A DNA stretch of 64,000 nt. Source: Dipteris shenzhenensis (lineage: Eukaryota; Polypodiophyta; Polypodiopsida; Gleicheniales). Under the pieces are notes generated by a model. That model had not been told where the DNA came from. It worked only from the letters and a program-made list of their open reading frames with translations, and made no database searches. The position numbers and the translations under genes are program-made. The DNA is taken from the NCBI GenBank assembly GCA_047967505.1, contig CM106541.1; one strand, given 5' to 3'. Of the stretch, positions 43,230 to 53,497 are shown one piece after another. The first letter of the stretch is position 1. Each line of letters begins with the position of its first letter.

Positions 43230-44100
43230 TTTGTGAAGGTTTCGGGTCCATTTAGACAGCTTGTATGGAGGTTCAGGTGAGATAATCTTTGGAACAATGT
43301 AGCACAGTGATTATGATAAGATTTGTTTGTTAATCATGTAACTTTGAAGAAATAGTTAGTTCGTAGTTCATTTTGAGTAGTTGTGTTGTTTTGTTTTATT
43401 ACATGGTTTGAAAACGTTGAAAATTTTGTTTCTTTTGTAAGAAATTCCATGAGAAATGAGTCTTTTCCACTCTAAGTACTATCAATAGTTTGCTACAGAA
43501 TATTGCTTGAAATGAATTTCGAGATGTTTGGGAGCATATAATTTGTTTTGAAGCAAGAACCATCAACTTCATCAATCCTGGAACACATTTGGGACCACTG
43601 GGAGGGACAAGCTTGATCACATTTTTCTTTCAAAAAACCTTGTTCCAAGAATCAGGTACTATTCATTCATGTAGTTTTAGAATGTTTTTAGTTTTCAGCT
43701 CAAACCACGGTCTATCAAAGCAACTTGCATGGAGATTTAGGTGAGAAAACCTTTGAAACAATGCAAGACAATGAAAATAACGAGATTATGATGCAACTTT
43801 GAAGAAGCAGTTAATTTGTAGTTTGTTTTGGTAATTGGGTTGTTTTCTTTTAATACATGATTTGAAGAGGAAGAAATATTTGTTTGTTTTAAAAGACACT
43901 CTCTTACTATTGAGGTTTTTTACAGAAGATGGTTTGAAATAGATTTGGAGTTGTTTGGAGGCATATAATTAGTTTTGGAGAAAAATCCATCAACTTCAGC
44001 ATCCTGGATTACAAGAGATACCATTGAGGAGGACAAGTTTGATCACGTTTTTCCTTCAAAGATCCCTGTGAGGTATTGTTCATTCGCATAGTTTAATAGT
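43230..44100. repeat. about 463-bp diverged tandem duplication
   Basis: TTGTATGGAGGTTCAGGTGAG at 43261 is matched by TTGCATGGAGATTTAGGTGAG at 43724. The alignment continues through AACTTTGAAGAA, GAGCATATAATT, CCATCAACTTCA and GATCACRTTTTTC. The two copies are clearly diverged. Confidence 0.82.
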
Positions 44101-44870
44101 GTCTATTAGCCTCTTCTTCTACCCCTTTCCTCTCAGCCTCCTTGTTAGACTTGTCTTTATCTATGTTTGAGTTAGCTTTTGGCCCTTAATCGACGAATGG
44201 ATACCCATTTAGCCAATATTGACCGCTTTCATCAGCCACAAGGACCTATATATTTCAAAACACATTGCAGTAGCTCAAAAAGGATGTAGAGCTTGTAAGA
44301 TCCACCACTCTTTTTGCACACTTCATGGGTCCCACCCTTCCAGATCATAGGCCAGGGACTGGATACATGCAGCCTTACTTGAAGACCTTGTTCCCCCCCT
44401 TTTTTGACATTCGATAATTGTGATGTGGCTACTTTTAGGTGGCTCTCAATTCTTCTGAGGCAGTGAGCACAATGCTTGAGGCTAACCCCTTGTCGCTTGG
44501 CTCTAGCAGAACTTTGAATAGCTGGCTTTTTCTAAAAATAAAGCTTTTTCTAACTTTAGTTTATACACTTAGCCAAGCCACTAATATTCCAAAATTCAAA
44601 TATGTACATAAGCTTTTGTAATATAAAAAATTAGGCATAAGCCTTATTCATCCCCGCATCACTGGAGTTGCACCTATGCGCACAAAATATGGCAGATCAT
44701 GCTTGCCATATGCCATCGCCTGATCAATTACGCTTCCCCTAGATTCACACGATCAATAGTAATGAAATATTCCAAGCATAAGATAACCTTGGAATTACTC
44801 ACCAAAATCAATCAACCTTTCAGTATTATAGCAACATGAAATCAATAAATCACAGATGAATGGTGCACAC

Positions 44871-45147
44871 ATGCGACACATACCATCTCATGGTGCACCT
44901 GATGCTACACATGAATAAAATCGTACGGATGGTGCACACACGCTACACATACTGTCATTGCGTAGTTGGTGCACACAATGCTACACACTCATACAGCTGT
45001 AGCCGTATATCCAACCATGTAGGAGCACACATGCATCACTACAGAACAGTGAGCAGACATGCATCAGTTGCACGACAAAAATGATGCATCTCACTAAAGT
45101 AAATATTGAAGGATTAAATTAATAGGATAATTCCAATTCTCGTGACA
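44871..45147 (-). repeat. 3' LTR of element C, truncated
   Basis: Matches 51010-51286 base for base in length (277 bp). The segment equivalent to 50820-51009 is absent on the outer side. Confidence 0.88.
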
Positions 45148-45160
45148 TCCCTCTTGCTTG
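45148..45160 (-). other. polypurine tract of element C
   Basis: Reads CAAGCAAGAGGGA on the element strand, directly before the LTR start TGTCACGAG. Confidence 0.7.
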
Positions 45161-45214
45161 AAATTGCAATTGCCCTCAATTGCGCAACAAAAAAGTAGTC
45201 AATAAATCAGGGTA

Positions 45215-46423
45215 CTAGTGAAAATATCTCTCGGGCATCCACTCAGCATCCTCAACGGGGTGGTTCTTAAATGTAAGAAGATAAATTGGATACGAGTTTC
45301 CACGTCTCGTTTGAGTGATTTGTTGATCAATGATCTGGTCTAGCTCTAAGAGCTGGGTCTCTCCTTGAAGCAACGATGCATCGTCTAAAATAGGTCGAAC
45401 TAGTGGGTCTCCATGGAAAGGTTTTTGGAGGTGCACATGAAAAGAATTATGAACTTTTCAATCGGGTGATAATTCGAGCCGATAGGCATTGTCATTAATG
45501 TACTCCAAAAATTTAAAGGGACCATAGGATTTAGGAGAAAACTTAACTATAGGGTGTGTCTCAATACTCTTAAGTCTGTGCTTCTCAATACATAACATGA
45601 CTAGGTCACCTTTAGCAAATACAACTTTCTTTCTACCCTTGTTTGCATGTGCAGTATACACAACTTGAGCATGCTCCATATTCTTTTTGACAGTAGCCAA
45701 AATGCTAGAGAAATCTTCAGTAAATCGATTAGCAGCCTCTACTTGGTGCTTAAGGTGGGTCAATGAAGTAGGAATGGTCTTTCCATAGACAATTTGGAAT
45801 GGAGATTTGCTTGTAGCAAAGTGCTTAGTGTTGTTGTAGTCAAATTGTAATATGTGTATAAATTTGTCCCATTTGCCTGGCTGACCAGACACGTAAGCAC
45901 GTAACATGTCACAAATAGTATTTTGTGTGACCTCGGTTTGGCCATTAGACTCGGGATGAAAAGTAGTGGAAAAATCTAACTTCGTACCAAGATTGTCAAA
46001 GAGAGCGGTCCAGAAGTTACTACAAAATTTACTATCCCGGTCTGACACGATTACTTTTGGAAGGCCATGGTGTATAAAGATGTGCTTGATGAACAAATGA
46101 GTAGCCTGAACTGCGGTCAAGGTCTTCTTACAAGGAATAAAGTAAGCTTGCTTGCTAAATCTATCAATGATAGTCCAAATCATATCAAAACCTGAGCTAC
46201 TAGTCATAGGAAATCCAGTAATAAAGTCCATAGAAATCTACTCCCATGGGCCATCAGGAATTGGTAAAGGCATAAGTAAACCTTGATATTTGCCCTTGTA
46301 GCTCTTGACTTTTTGACAAATAAGACATTGTGCAACAAAAGTTGCAACATCAACTTTAAGCTTAGGCCAAAAAAAATCTTGAATTACAATCTGATATGTA
46401 GTAGCAATGCCTCTATGTCCCAT
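45215..46423 (-). pseudogene. element C integrase with chromodomain-like end
   Basis: The H2C2 region (46423-46238) has C-L-I-C-Q-K. The core (46231-45458) has M-D-F-I-T-G-F-P (first Asp), V-S-D-R-D-S-K-F (second Asp) and N-G-Q-T-E-V (Glu), so the catalytic triad is complete. A TAG at about 46237-46239 separates the two. The C-terminal frame (45436-45215) includes L-L-T-F-K-N-H-P-V-E-D-A-E-W, matching the chromodomain pattern L-I-K-W-K-x-x-P-x-E-D-A-T-W. Such domains steer insertion to heterochromatin in chromoviruses. Another stop lies between core and chromodomain. The core frame is otherwise well preserved. Confidence 0.85.
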
Positions 46424-46446
46424 GTAGGGTGACTAATGTACCTCTT

Positions 46447-47049
46447 CTAGTACCAAGCGTCAAAATGGTGCAGTAACACACAAGTGCTTTTCATAGAATA
46501 GATAGTCATTATGAATGGAATACGAGGCCATAGGGGTGCTATTAGCTTGCTTAATCTTATGCCAATTTTTGAAACGTCTCGATCAGTAGGATAGTCTGCC
46601 TTCATAGGCTCGAAAGGGTCTCCCTCGATGACTGAGATATTATTTATGCTAGGTCGACGGCTCAGTTTATCGGCAACTATATTGTCTTTGCCTGGTTGAT
46701 ATTGGATCATCGGTTTAAAGCTGTCAATAAAGGTAGCCCATTTAATGTGCCGATCTGAGATCATCGGCTGAGTAAGGAGATGTCTAAGACTTTGGTGATC
46801 AGTCTTAATGAGTAACTCAGAACCCATAAGATAGTGTTTCCAGAGTTTAAGGGCATGCACCACAACAACTAGTTCTTTACCATACGTGGAATAGTTTAGC
46901 TTTGCTGGTTTTAATTTATGTGACTCGAATGCAATTGGATGGTTATCTTGCATGAGCACAGCCCCAAAACCCTGTCCACTAGCATCAGTAACCATGACAA
47001 AGAAGGGTCTCGTAAAGTCCGGCATGGTCAAAACTGGTGTGTGCGTCAT
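46447..47049 (-). pseudogene. element C RNase H
   Basis: F-F-V-M-V-T-D-A-S-G-Q-G-F-G-A-V-L opens the domain (first catalytic Asp), with K-E-L-V-V-V-V-H-A-L-K-L-W and T-D-H-Q-S-L-R-H-L (later catalytic residues) and ends D-K-L-S-R-R. The frame is open for about 200 codons and looks functional in sequence, but it is cut from reverse transcriptase by stops upstream. Confidence 0.88.
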
Positions 47050-47099
47050 TGCACCCTTAAGTCATTGAAAAGCTAAAGTGTGTTGCTCACCCCAAGAGA

Positions 47100-47860
47100 A
47101 AGCACGAGTCTTACACAGTAGTTCAGTCAATGGGTGTGCCTTGTGTGCAAAATTTCTAACAAATCTGTGATAGAAACTACATAGACCTAGAAAAGATCAT
47201 AACTCATGGATATCTTTAGACTGTGGCCAGTTTACTATCACTTCTACCTTCTTGGGATCTACTCGAATGCCTTTAGCTAAAATAATGTGTCCAAGATATT
47301 CAATTTCAGGCTGGAAAAAAGAACTTTTCTCTGGGTTGGCATATAGTTGGTTCTCACGCAAGAGAGAGAAAACAAGATTCAAGTGTTTCTCATGTTCCTC
47401 TCAACTCTTGCTATAAATCATGATATCATCAAAGAAAACTACCACAAAGTCTTGATAGGGTAGGAAGATACGATTCATCATCCGACTAAATGTGGCAGGT
47501 GCATTGGTCAATCCAAAAGGCATAACAAGAAATTCATAGTGACCAGTTTGGGTTCTAAAAGTAGTCTTGAAAATATTGGGCTCGATCACTCTCACTTGAC
47601 GATATCCTGACTTAAGATCGATCTTGCTAAAGATTATGGATCCTTTCAACTTGTCAAGTATATCATCAACTCTCAAAATTGGGTATCAAATTTTCACTGT
47701 GATTTTGTTCAAGGCACAATAATCGATGCACATTCGAAAAGTTCCATTTTTTTTATTGACAAGAAGAACGGGTGTCCCAAATGGTGAGCTACTAGGTCGA
47801 ATTAGGCCTCTAGCCAAAAGATCTTCTATTTGGGATTGAATCTCTTGCTACTCAGTAGGA
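47100..47860 (-). pseudogene. element C reverse transcriptase
   Basis: The frame 47676-47401 carries [25 protein letters not shown] and the catalytic F-F-D-D-I-M-I-Y-S. The next frame (47382-47197) has L-G-H-I-I-L-A-K-G-I and D-P-K-K-V-E. Fingers residues upstream (P-F-G-T-P-V-L, near 47770) are readable between stops. Stops at 47401 and near 47690 break the protein. The catalytic core itself is conserved. Confidence 0.85.
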
Positions 47861-48470
47861 TTGTGCCTATATGGTGATTTACACGGTGGTGCGCTACTTG
47901 GAATAAGGTCAATCTTATGATCCTCAGGTCTAGATTGAGGTAGGCCAGGGGGTAAGTCTTCCATAAAGTAGTCATCATAGGTAGCTAGAAAAGGATCCAA
48001 AGTCTCTTGCTTAGTTTTCTTAGTCTCAGGACTAGCCTCAATCTTATTGACCATAACCAGATATGTCTTCTCACGTTTGCGCAAAGCTCTTTTAGCTTGG
48101 GTATGTGACAATATAGGCCAAGAGGGAAGATTCTTGTCGCATTCTAGAGTCATAGTCTCAGTGCCTTGAGTCATAGTAATGGTGCATTCAAGATAATCAG
48201 GTTTGGCATTATGATCGACATGCCAAGGCATTCCTAGAATCGAGATCTTGCTCACGCAAAGGAGCAACTAAGAAATCACGGCTCTCAACTAATGGCCCTA
48301 AAGTCACCTCAAGATCCTTAACCATTTGCAAACAATTATAATTCGATCCTTGAAAAGCTGATTTGACTTTATATTTTGTTTTGATGGTTGGGAGCCCTAA
48401 CTTTTCAACTAAACATTGCGTCATCAAGTAAGACACTATGTTCTTTTTCGTGCAATAGTGCAATCATATG
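47848..48470 (-). pseudogene. element C protease and linker
   Basis: The frame 48463-48209 shows H-Y-C-T-K-K-N-I-V-S and L-V-E-K-L-G-L-P, the shape of a gypsy protease (D-S-G-A-T-H-N-F-I ... L-G-L-P), but its catalytic Asp and Gly are not preserved. The frame 48267-47848 continues the linker toward reverse transcriptase (D-D-Y-F-M-E-D-L-P-P-G-L-P near its end is the usual pre-RT word). Confidence 0.65.
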
Positions 48471-48499
48471 TAACAAAGAAGTATGAAAATAAGATGCAC

Positions 48500-50080
48500 T
48501 TTTACTTGAATAACACTTACCTAAAGGGGTGTAGTCGGCATCTTCACTGTCGTTGTCCTCATCCTCACCCTCTTGCTTGAAAGATTTATCATGGGATCCA
48601 TCATCAATGTAGTTAATCCGTGTGGAGTTGTTGCACTGACTATTACCGTTGGTACATCCATTGGTTCTCCCTCCATTGCCTCCGTTGTTATTGGTAGCAT
48701 TCTTTGTTTGGGTACCTGTCTTGTGTGTAGCAAGTGGATTCTTTGGACATTCATAAGAGTAGTGTCCTTTCTCTTTGCATTCGTAACATGTGAGAAGTTC
48801 TTTGGTTCTTTGATTAATACGTGACTTAGCAGGTTTCCAATTAGACTTACCATCATATCTACCAACTTTACCACCACTTACACCCTCCTACTTGAAGTAT
48901 GAAGTGTGCTTCTTTGCTTGAGGGCTGTGAGTACCAAAGCTTCTTCCCTACTTTCTTTCAGACTCTAATGCCAAATCCACAGCATCATAAGCTATAGATG
49001 GTCGAAGCATACGTACATCAGCACGAATAGTAGGGTGTAAACCCTCAACAAAGGTACGACATAGCTCCTTTCGGGACACTTTCTCAATGGTTTGCAATTG
49101 AAGTAGGGAGGAAAGATATTTCTTGGTGTATGCATCCACACTCTCATTATCCAACTGCCTCAATCTTTGCCATTGCCTGTGAGTATCCTCGTCAAACTGT
49201 GTAGGTAGAAAGCGCTTTTTGATTTTATATTTGAATGCTTTTCATGTCTTTGGAACATGAGTGCTTTCAGCAATGACACTCCACCATAATTGTGCATTGC
49301 TTGTCATGTGACTTGCAGCAAGTTTTACCTTCTCAATCTCTTCGTACCGTTCTCCCAAAAAGTATTGATAGAAAGAACTAATCCACACAAGTAAAGCTTT
49401 TCCATCTCTTTTACCATCATATTTTGGAAAATAAAAAGTTTTGCAATTAATCTTACTAGACTTCTTCTTATCACGAAGCTTGAGTGCTTTCAAGATGGCC
49501 TTTCCTACGTTGTCTTCATCGCTGGACTCATGTGAAGGAGTAGTGTCATGATGTCGTCGTAGTGAAGTTTTCACATGTTGCTTCTTCTTCCTTTGATGTC
49601 TCGTCTTGCTTCTTCCACGCTCACTATCACTAGTGTCTGATGATTTGCTATTTCACTTTTTTCATCATCTCTGCCCTTCATACGCTTCTTTGTGACTTCA
49701 GTCATCTCTTTTAACACTCGATTTGTGTGTTCTTCGTTGGCTTTATGTGTGTCGCACATGTTGCGCATGTACTCAAGTTCCTGCTCAAGGTCCCGTGCAT
49801 GATGTTTCCATGCATCTAGTGAATTTGATGCATGCATAGGTTTATCGTCCTCAATTGATATGGGTGGCTTCTAAGTTGTCGTCACTTGGCGTAGAGCATC
49901 TTCAATCTCTTGACATTGTTGCTTCTCATGCTGATAGCGTTCTCGCCATTCTTCCTCAGTAAGTGTTATCGGTGTTGAACTTCTTCTTGACTGATGGTGA
50001 TTGTTTTCCACATCCTCATCATGATGTAGATCTTCAGGATAACCTATCTCTGATGGAATACACCTTCCAAACATAGTTAA
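48500..50080 (-). pseudogene. element C gag
   Basis: The N-terminal part (near 50080 to 49571) is a charged coiled coil (E-E-W-R-E-R-Y-Q-H-E-K-Q and D-L-E-Q-E-L-E-Y-M). The capsid region (49574-48948) has F-P-K-Y-D-G-K-R-D, A-Q-L-W-W and L-D-N-E-S-V-D-A-Y. One knuckle, C-Y-E-C-K-E-K-G-H-Y-S-Y-E-C-P, lies near 48795-48750. A TAG near 49871 and frame changes near 49600, 49200 and 48900 break it. Confidence 0.75.
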
Positions 50081-50259
50081 GTATGTGCACATTGCAAAGA
50101 AGAAATCACTATGAAAGGAAATACACATAAACACAAGACTTATCTCAATTTGGTTTCCAAGCTTGAAAGCGGCTATTTGTCGAATAGTATCTCTGTGAGC
50201 TCTCGAACTCACACGATTCCAATAAGTGAATCCATGTTGCAAGGTACAAAGCAAAGCTC

Positions 50260-50806
50260 GTGTCTAATAGTACTTGTAGACTGCCTCCTGCTCTTGTGAA
50301 CACTTTCTTTTGAGATTCTCCTCTTCCAAAATCCATTGGGTTGCTCCCTTGTTTGCACTTTTGCCTTGAAGGATATCTTTATGACTAGGAGCTTCAAAGA
50401 ATAGAGCAACAAGTGACTTGATCTAGTGGATAGTCACCAATTGTTAAGGGGACTTGAGCTAGAATAGTACTGGGATGAGGGACCTCAGCCAACAGTGCCT
50501 TCAGTGCCAGGTATGCCAAGGACTATGCCTTGGTTGCTGCCTTGGTTGCTGCCTTTGTCATACGCTTGGAGGAGCTAAGGTGCAAGTGCTTCGACCTGTT
50601 TATGTACGACTGGCTTCTTTTGCTGTGATTTTTTTTTCCTTCACTGCACGTTTTCTTGTTTGCAAGTTGTTCTGTGCTGTTTGCTTCTGCTGCTTCGAAC
50701 TTCGTTGTGCTCTTGTACGCAGTGTTCGCAATCTGATGCGTGCTGTGATTTCTTGCTCAAGGACGCGGGGTGCGTGTGCTTCCCGTGCTATGGACGATGA
50801 ACCTTG
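50260..50806 (-). other. leader of element C
   Basis: Between the primer site and gag. The + strand frame 50475-50813 is Cys/Leu-rich but lacks any recognisable motif, so I do not call a gene. Confidence 0.5.
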
Positions 50807-50818
50807 GCTCTAATACCA
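50807..50818 (-). other. primer binding site of element C (initiator-Met tRNA)
   Basis: GCTCTAATACCA on the + strand is the complement of TGGTATTAGAGC, one change from the consensus, one base before the LTR. Confidence 0.88.
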
Positions 50819-50819
50819 T

Positions 50820-51286
50820 TGCAATGGGAACGCTCAGGAACCTGCAAATCCTTGAAAAACACAGCAACATTCGTAAAAAATATGCACAAACTCTCAAAAC
50901 TCACAAACGGAAGAGACAGAACAAGTGTGCTGGGTACAATCTCCCCCCATGGGTGTGGTGCTCTCCTTCCACTTCCTATGTATTTATGTATATTTCCCAA
51001 AAAGCTTCCATGCGACACATACCATCTCATGGTGCACCTGATGCTACACATGAATAAAATCGTACAGATGGTGCATACATGCTACACATACTGTCATCGC
51101 ATAAGTGGTGCACACAATGCTACACACTCATACAACCGCAGCCGTATATCCAACCATGTAGGAGCACACATGCATCACTATGGAACAACGAGCACACATG
51201 CATCAGCTACGTGACAAAAATGCTGGATCTCACTAAACTAAATACTGAAGGATTAAATTAATGGGATAATTCCAATTCTCGTAACA
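50820..51286 (-). repeat. 5' LTR of element C
   Basis: 467 bp starting TGCAATGGGAACGC and ending TTCTCGTAACA. It contains short near-repeats of GCTACACAT and GGTGCAYAC. Confidence 0.87.
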
Positions 51287-51772
51287 ATAAGTTTTTCCAA
51301 AAGTGAATCACTTCATGCAACTTATAATGTCAACTTTTACATTTTCCCAAAGCTTCCTACGATATTTCAACTAAATTAAAATCCTAAGTCATGCAACTAA
51401 CAAACTCATCACCTAATCCTAAGTCTTTCCAAAGATAAGTTACAACTCAAATACTTCATGCAAAAATCATAATCCTAGACACCTAAAATGTTACATGGAA
51501 CTAACAAACTCATTACCTAATAGTATGTAAATGCTAATTATCCAATTAGTATATAAGTGCGAGGGGATTCCGATCGACAAAAGCGAGCCCACCATCGACA
51601 CCAGATACTTTTTTGAACTTCGAAGGACTAACAAAATGTACAAATTTCTTTGTAGCTTTGTTTATCCTTCTTTCTTATGCTTCTTGTTTTTCTCGAGACT
51701 CCACGAGAATACTAGGAATCTCGATAACGTGAATAGTACAAATGTGGCGTAGGTTTATATAGAAGATTAACA

Positions 51773-51849
51773 ACACTGCGCAGTGTAACTAAACACCACA
51801 TGGTGTAATCCATTATACTGCATAGTGTATGGATACACCACTCGGTGTA
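51773..51849. repeat. four inverted repeats with about 20-bp period
   Basis: ACACTGCGCAGTGT (51773-51786, a perfect palindrome), ACACCACATGGTGT (51793-51806), ATACTGCATAGTGTAT (51815-51830) and TACACCACTCGGTGTA (51834-51849) start about 20 bp apart and share the frame ACAC...GTGT. Confidence 0.85.
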
Positions 51850-52261
51850 CATAGAGCTGCGCTATATAGATCCTTACCACTTGAATGATTTATTATAGAA
51901 ATAGAAAAGCTAGAAGGATAAAGAAATGAACGCAATATGAAAAAGAATGTAAGCCAAAATAATGGGATGATTTGCAAGGATGATTAAATAATTTTGGTAC
52001 TAGGGAGCACCTTTGAAGTCAAGTAATGGGTACGTGAAATTAAGACATTGCATTGAATATGTGCATTACACTTTAGAGCTCAACCTTTTCGATCTATATT
52101 TGTCTTGAAATCAAAGCAAAAAAATAAGAGTTCCTGTCAATTGAATTTATTGATAGTTTGATAGGGACTCATCAACAACTAGGGGACCTATTTGATGAGG
52201 AAAAACAACTAGAGATTATAACTGCTCTATGCAATGTGCATTACTAGTTTAAAACTATTTT

Positions 52262-52405
52262 CTTGACATTGATACAAAGGCATGTACCGAGTGTAATGGT
52301 AATCAAACTCTCATGATCCATGTCATTAGACCACCTTGACATCAATGTACTGAGCATAATTATTAATGATAGTAGTCAAACTCTCGTGATCAATGTCATC
52401 ATGCT
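52262..52405. repeat. 73-bp tandem duplication
   Basis: CTTGACATTGAT... and CTTGACATCAAT... begin two units, and TCAAACTCTC recurs 73 bp apart (52303 and 52376). Confidence 0.78.
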
Positions 52406-53084
52406 ATGGAACAATAAGACACGCCAAGCTAAAATCGAGCATTGCATTGCCCCGTTGGAGACATGAAAAATCAATCTCTACCTTGGCATTTTGGGCTACA
52501 AGCCTCTGGAAGCCAGTGGAATTTCCCTTTCACAATAGCTCACATGCGCGTTACTTGTTGAACTTGATGCTGGTTGCAGAGTTGTCAAGCCTAAAATGCC
52601 TTTTGACAGCATCAAGCACATAAAGGAATGGGCAAAGCCATCACTGTGATTTGCAAGCCTTGTCCTACTCTGTTCGTGTGGGAAGGTGCTTTTGTGGAAG
52701 GTCAGCCAACTCCATCCATATTTATAACTATAGTGCTTTTGGCAAATCTAAGAGGAGTGGTAGACTCTAGTCCTTACATGAGAGGTATAGCAAGTTATTC
52801 TTTTAGCTTTTCTTGGAAATTGGATCCCGTCGACATGAAACCCCCTGGCAGTTCCTTGCAGTGTTGGCCCAAGGGAGAGCCCTTAGAGCCCCCAATTTAC
52901 AAGCCCCCAATTTTGTAAATTGGCCTTGAGTGATCCCCTCCCTAATTTGCAAATTGGCCTTGAGTCCCTAATCTAAGGCAGTTTATTGGCCTGCCACTTA
53001 ACAAGTGGAAGCCTAAGTAATGCTTGGAGAAGAGAAATTAGTTTGTAGGCTTTTTAAAAAATTCCATATTCCAGGGTCCTCTTC

Positions 53085-53175
53085 TTCCACTCTCTATTTC
53101 TTGCTATTTGCACCCCTTCTTTTTCTCTCCCTTTCTCTCTCTCTCCTCTTCTTCTTCTCTTACTTCACCTTGTTA
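53085..53175 (+). promoter_or_regulatory. pyrimidine-rich tract upstream of the kinase gene
   Basis: About 90 bp of mainly C and T including TCTCTCTCTCTC. CT-rich tracts are frequent in plant core promoters and 5' leaders. It lies some 320 bp upstream of the start codon. No convincing TATA box was identified. Confidence 0.35.
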
Positions 53176-53497
53176 TCTATTTTGTTAAAGTTGTTTTTTT
53201 AGCTCTTCAATGTCTCCATTCCACATCAATGTGCCCTTTTTCTTTTGACAATTTAAGCCGTCCTTTTGTCCTTTGTTGACTGTTACGCTAAGCTGAAATT
53301 ACATGCATTCGAGTTTGACACGGCAGATGTTTTCACCGTTTCACACTTGCTTTCACGCATTATGCACGTCTAAATCTAGACATACATCTGAGATCCTCCC
53401 TCGTTCATGCTCATGCCTGAGCCTTCAGCTCTGCGCTAATCTGTTCCACACAAGATAGATAGAAGAAGGCAGCATCCATTGCCTTGCAAGGTTGCTG

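Larger units (their letters stand above)
41829..44870. other. non-coding DNA with serial tandem duplications
   Basis: No gene is supported. The main content is four independent tandem duplications listed separately (42160, 42461, 42937 and 43230). The last part (44240-44420) has a weakly protein-like + strand frame containing R-S-T-T-L-F-A-H-F-M-G-P-T-L-P that I cannot assign. Confidence 0.5.
44871..51286 (-). mobile_element. Ty3/gypsy chromovirus-like element C
   Basis: LTRs (left 44871-45147 truncated, right 50820-51286), a Met-type primer site and a polypurine tract bound a gypsy polyprotein: gag (50250-48500), protease, reverse transcriptase, RNase H, integrase and a chromodomain-like C-terminus (45430-45215). 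Met priming and the chromodomain both fit chromoviruses. The shared 277 bp of LTR differ at roughly a tenth of positions, so it is older than TR-GAG and B. The left LTR lacks its first 190 bp and no target duplication is visible. Confidence 0.87.
51287..53497. other. AT-rich spacer upstream of the kinase gene
   Basis: No coding is supported; the open frames at 51531-51752, 52393-52623 and 52628-52918 show no recognisable motif. It holds a cluster of inverted repeats (51773-51849), a 73-bp duplication (52262-52405), two AAATTGGCCTTGAGT words near 52918 and 52951, and a strong pyrimidine tract (53085-53175). The last may belong to the promoter or 5' untranslated region of the kinase gene. Confidence 0.5.

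Noticed and set aside
50475-50813. Cys/Leu-rich + strand open frame
   Set aside because: Lies in the leader of the minus-strand element C and ends at its primer site; probably chance.
52628-52918. Small host gene (about 96 codons)
   Set aside because: No recognisable motif, no clear start context, and it ends in a low-complexity repeated stretch.
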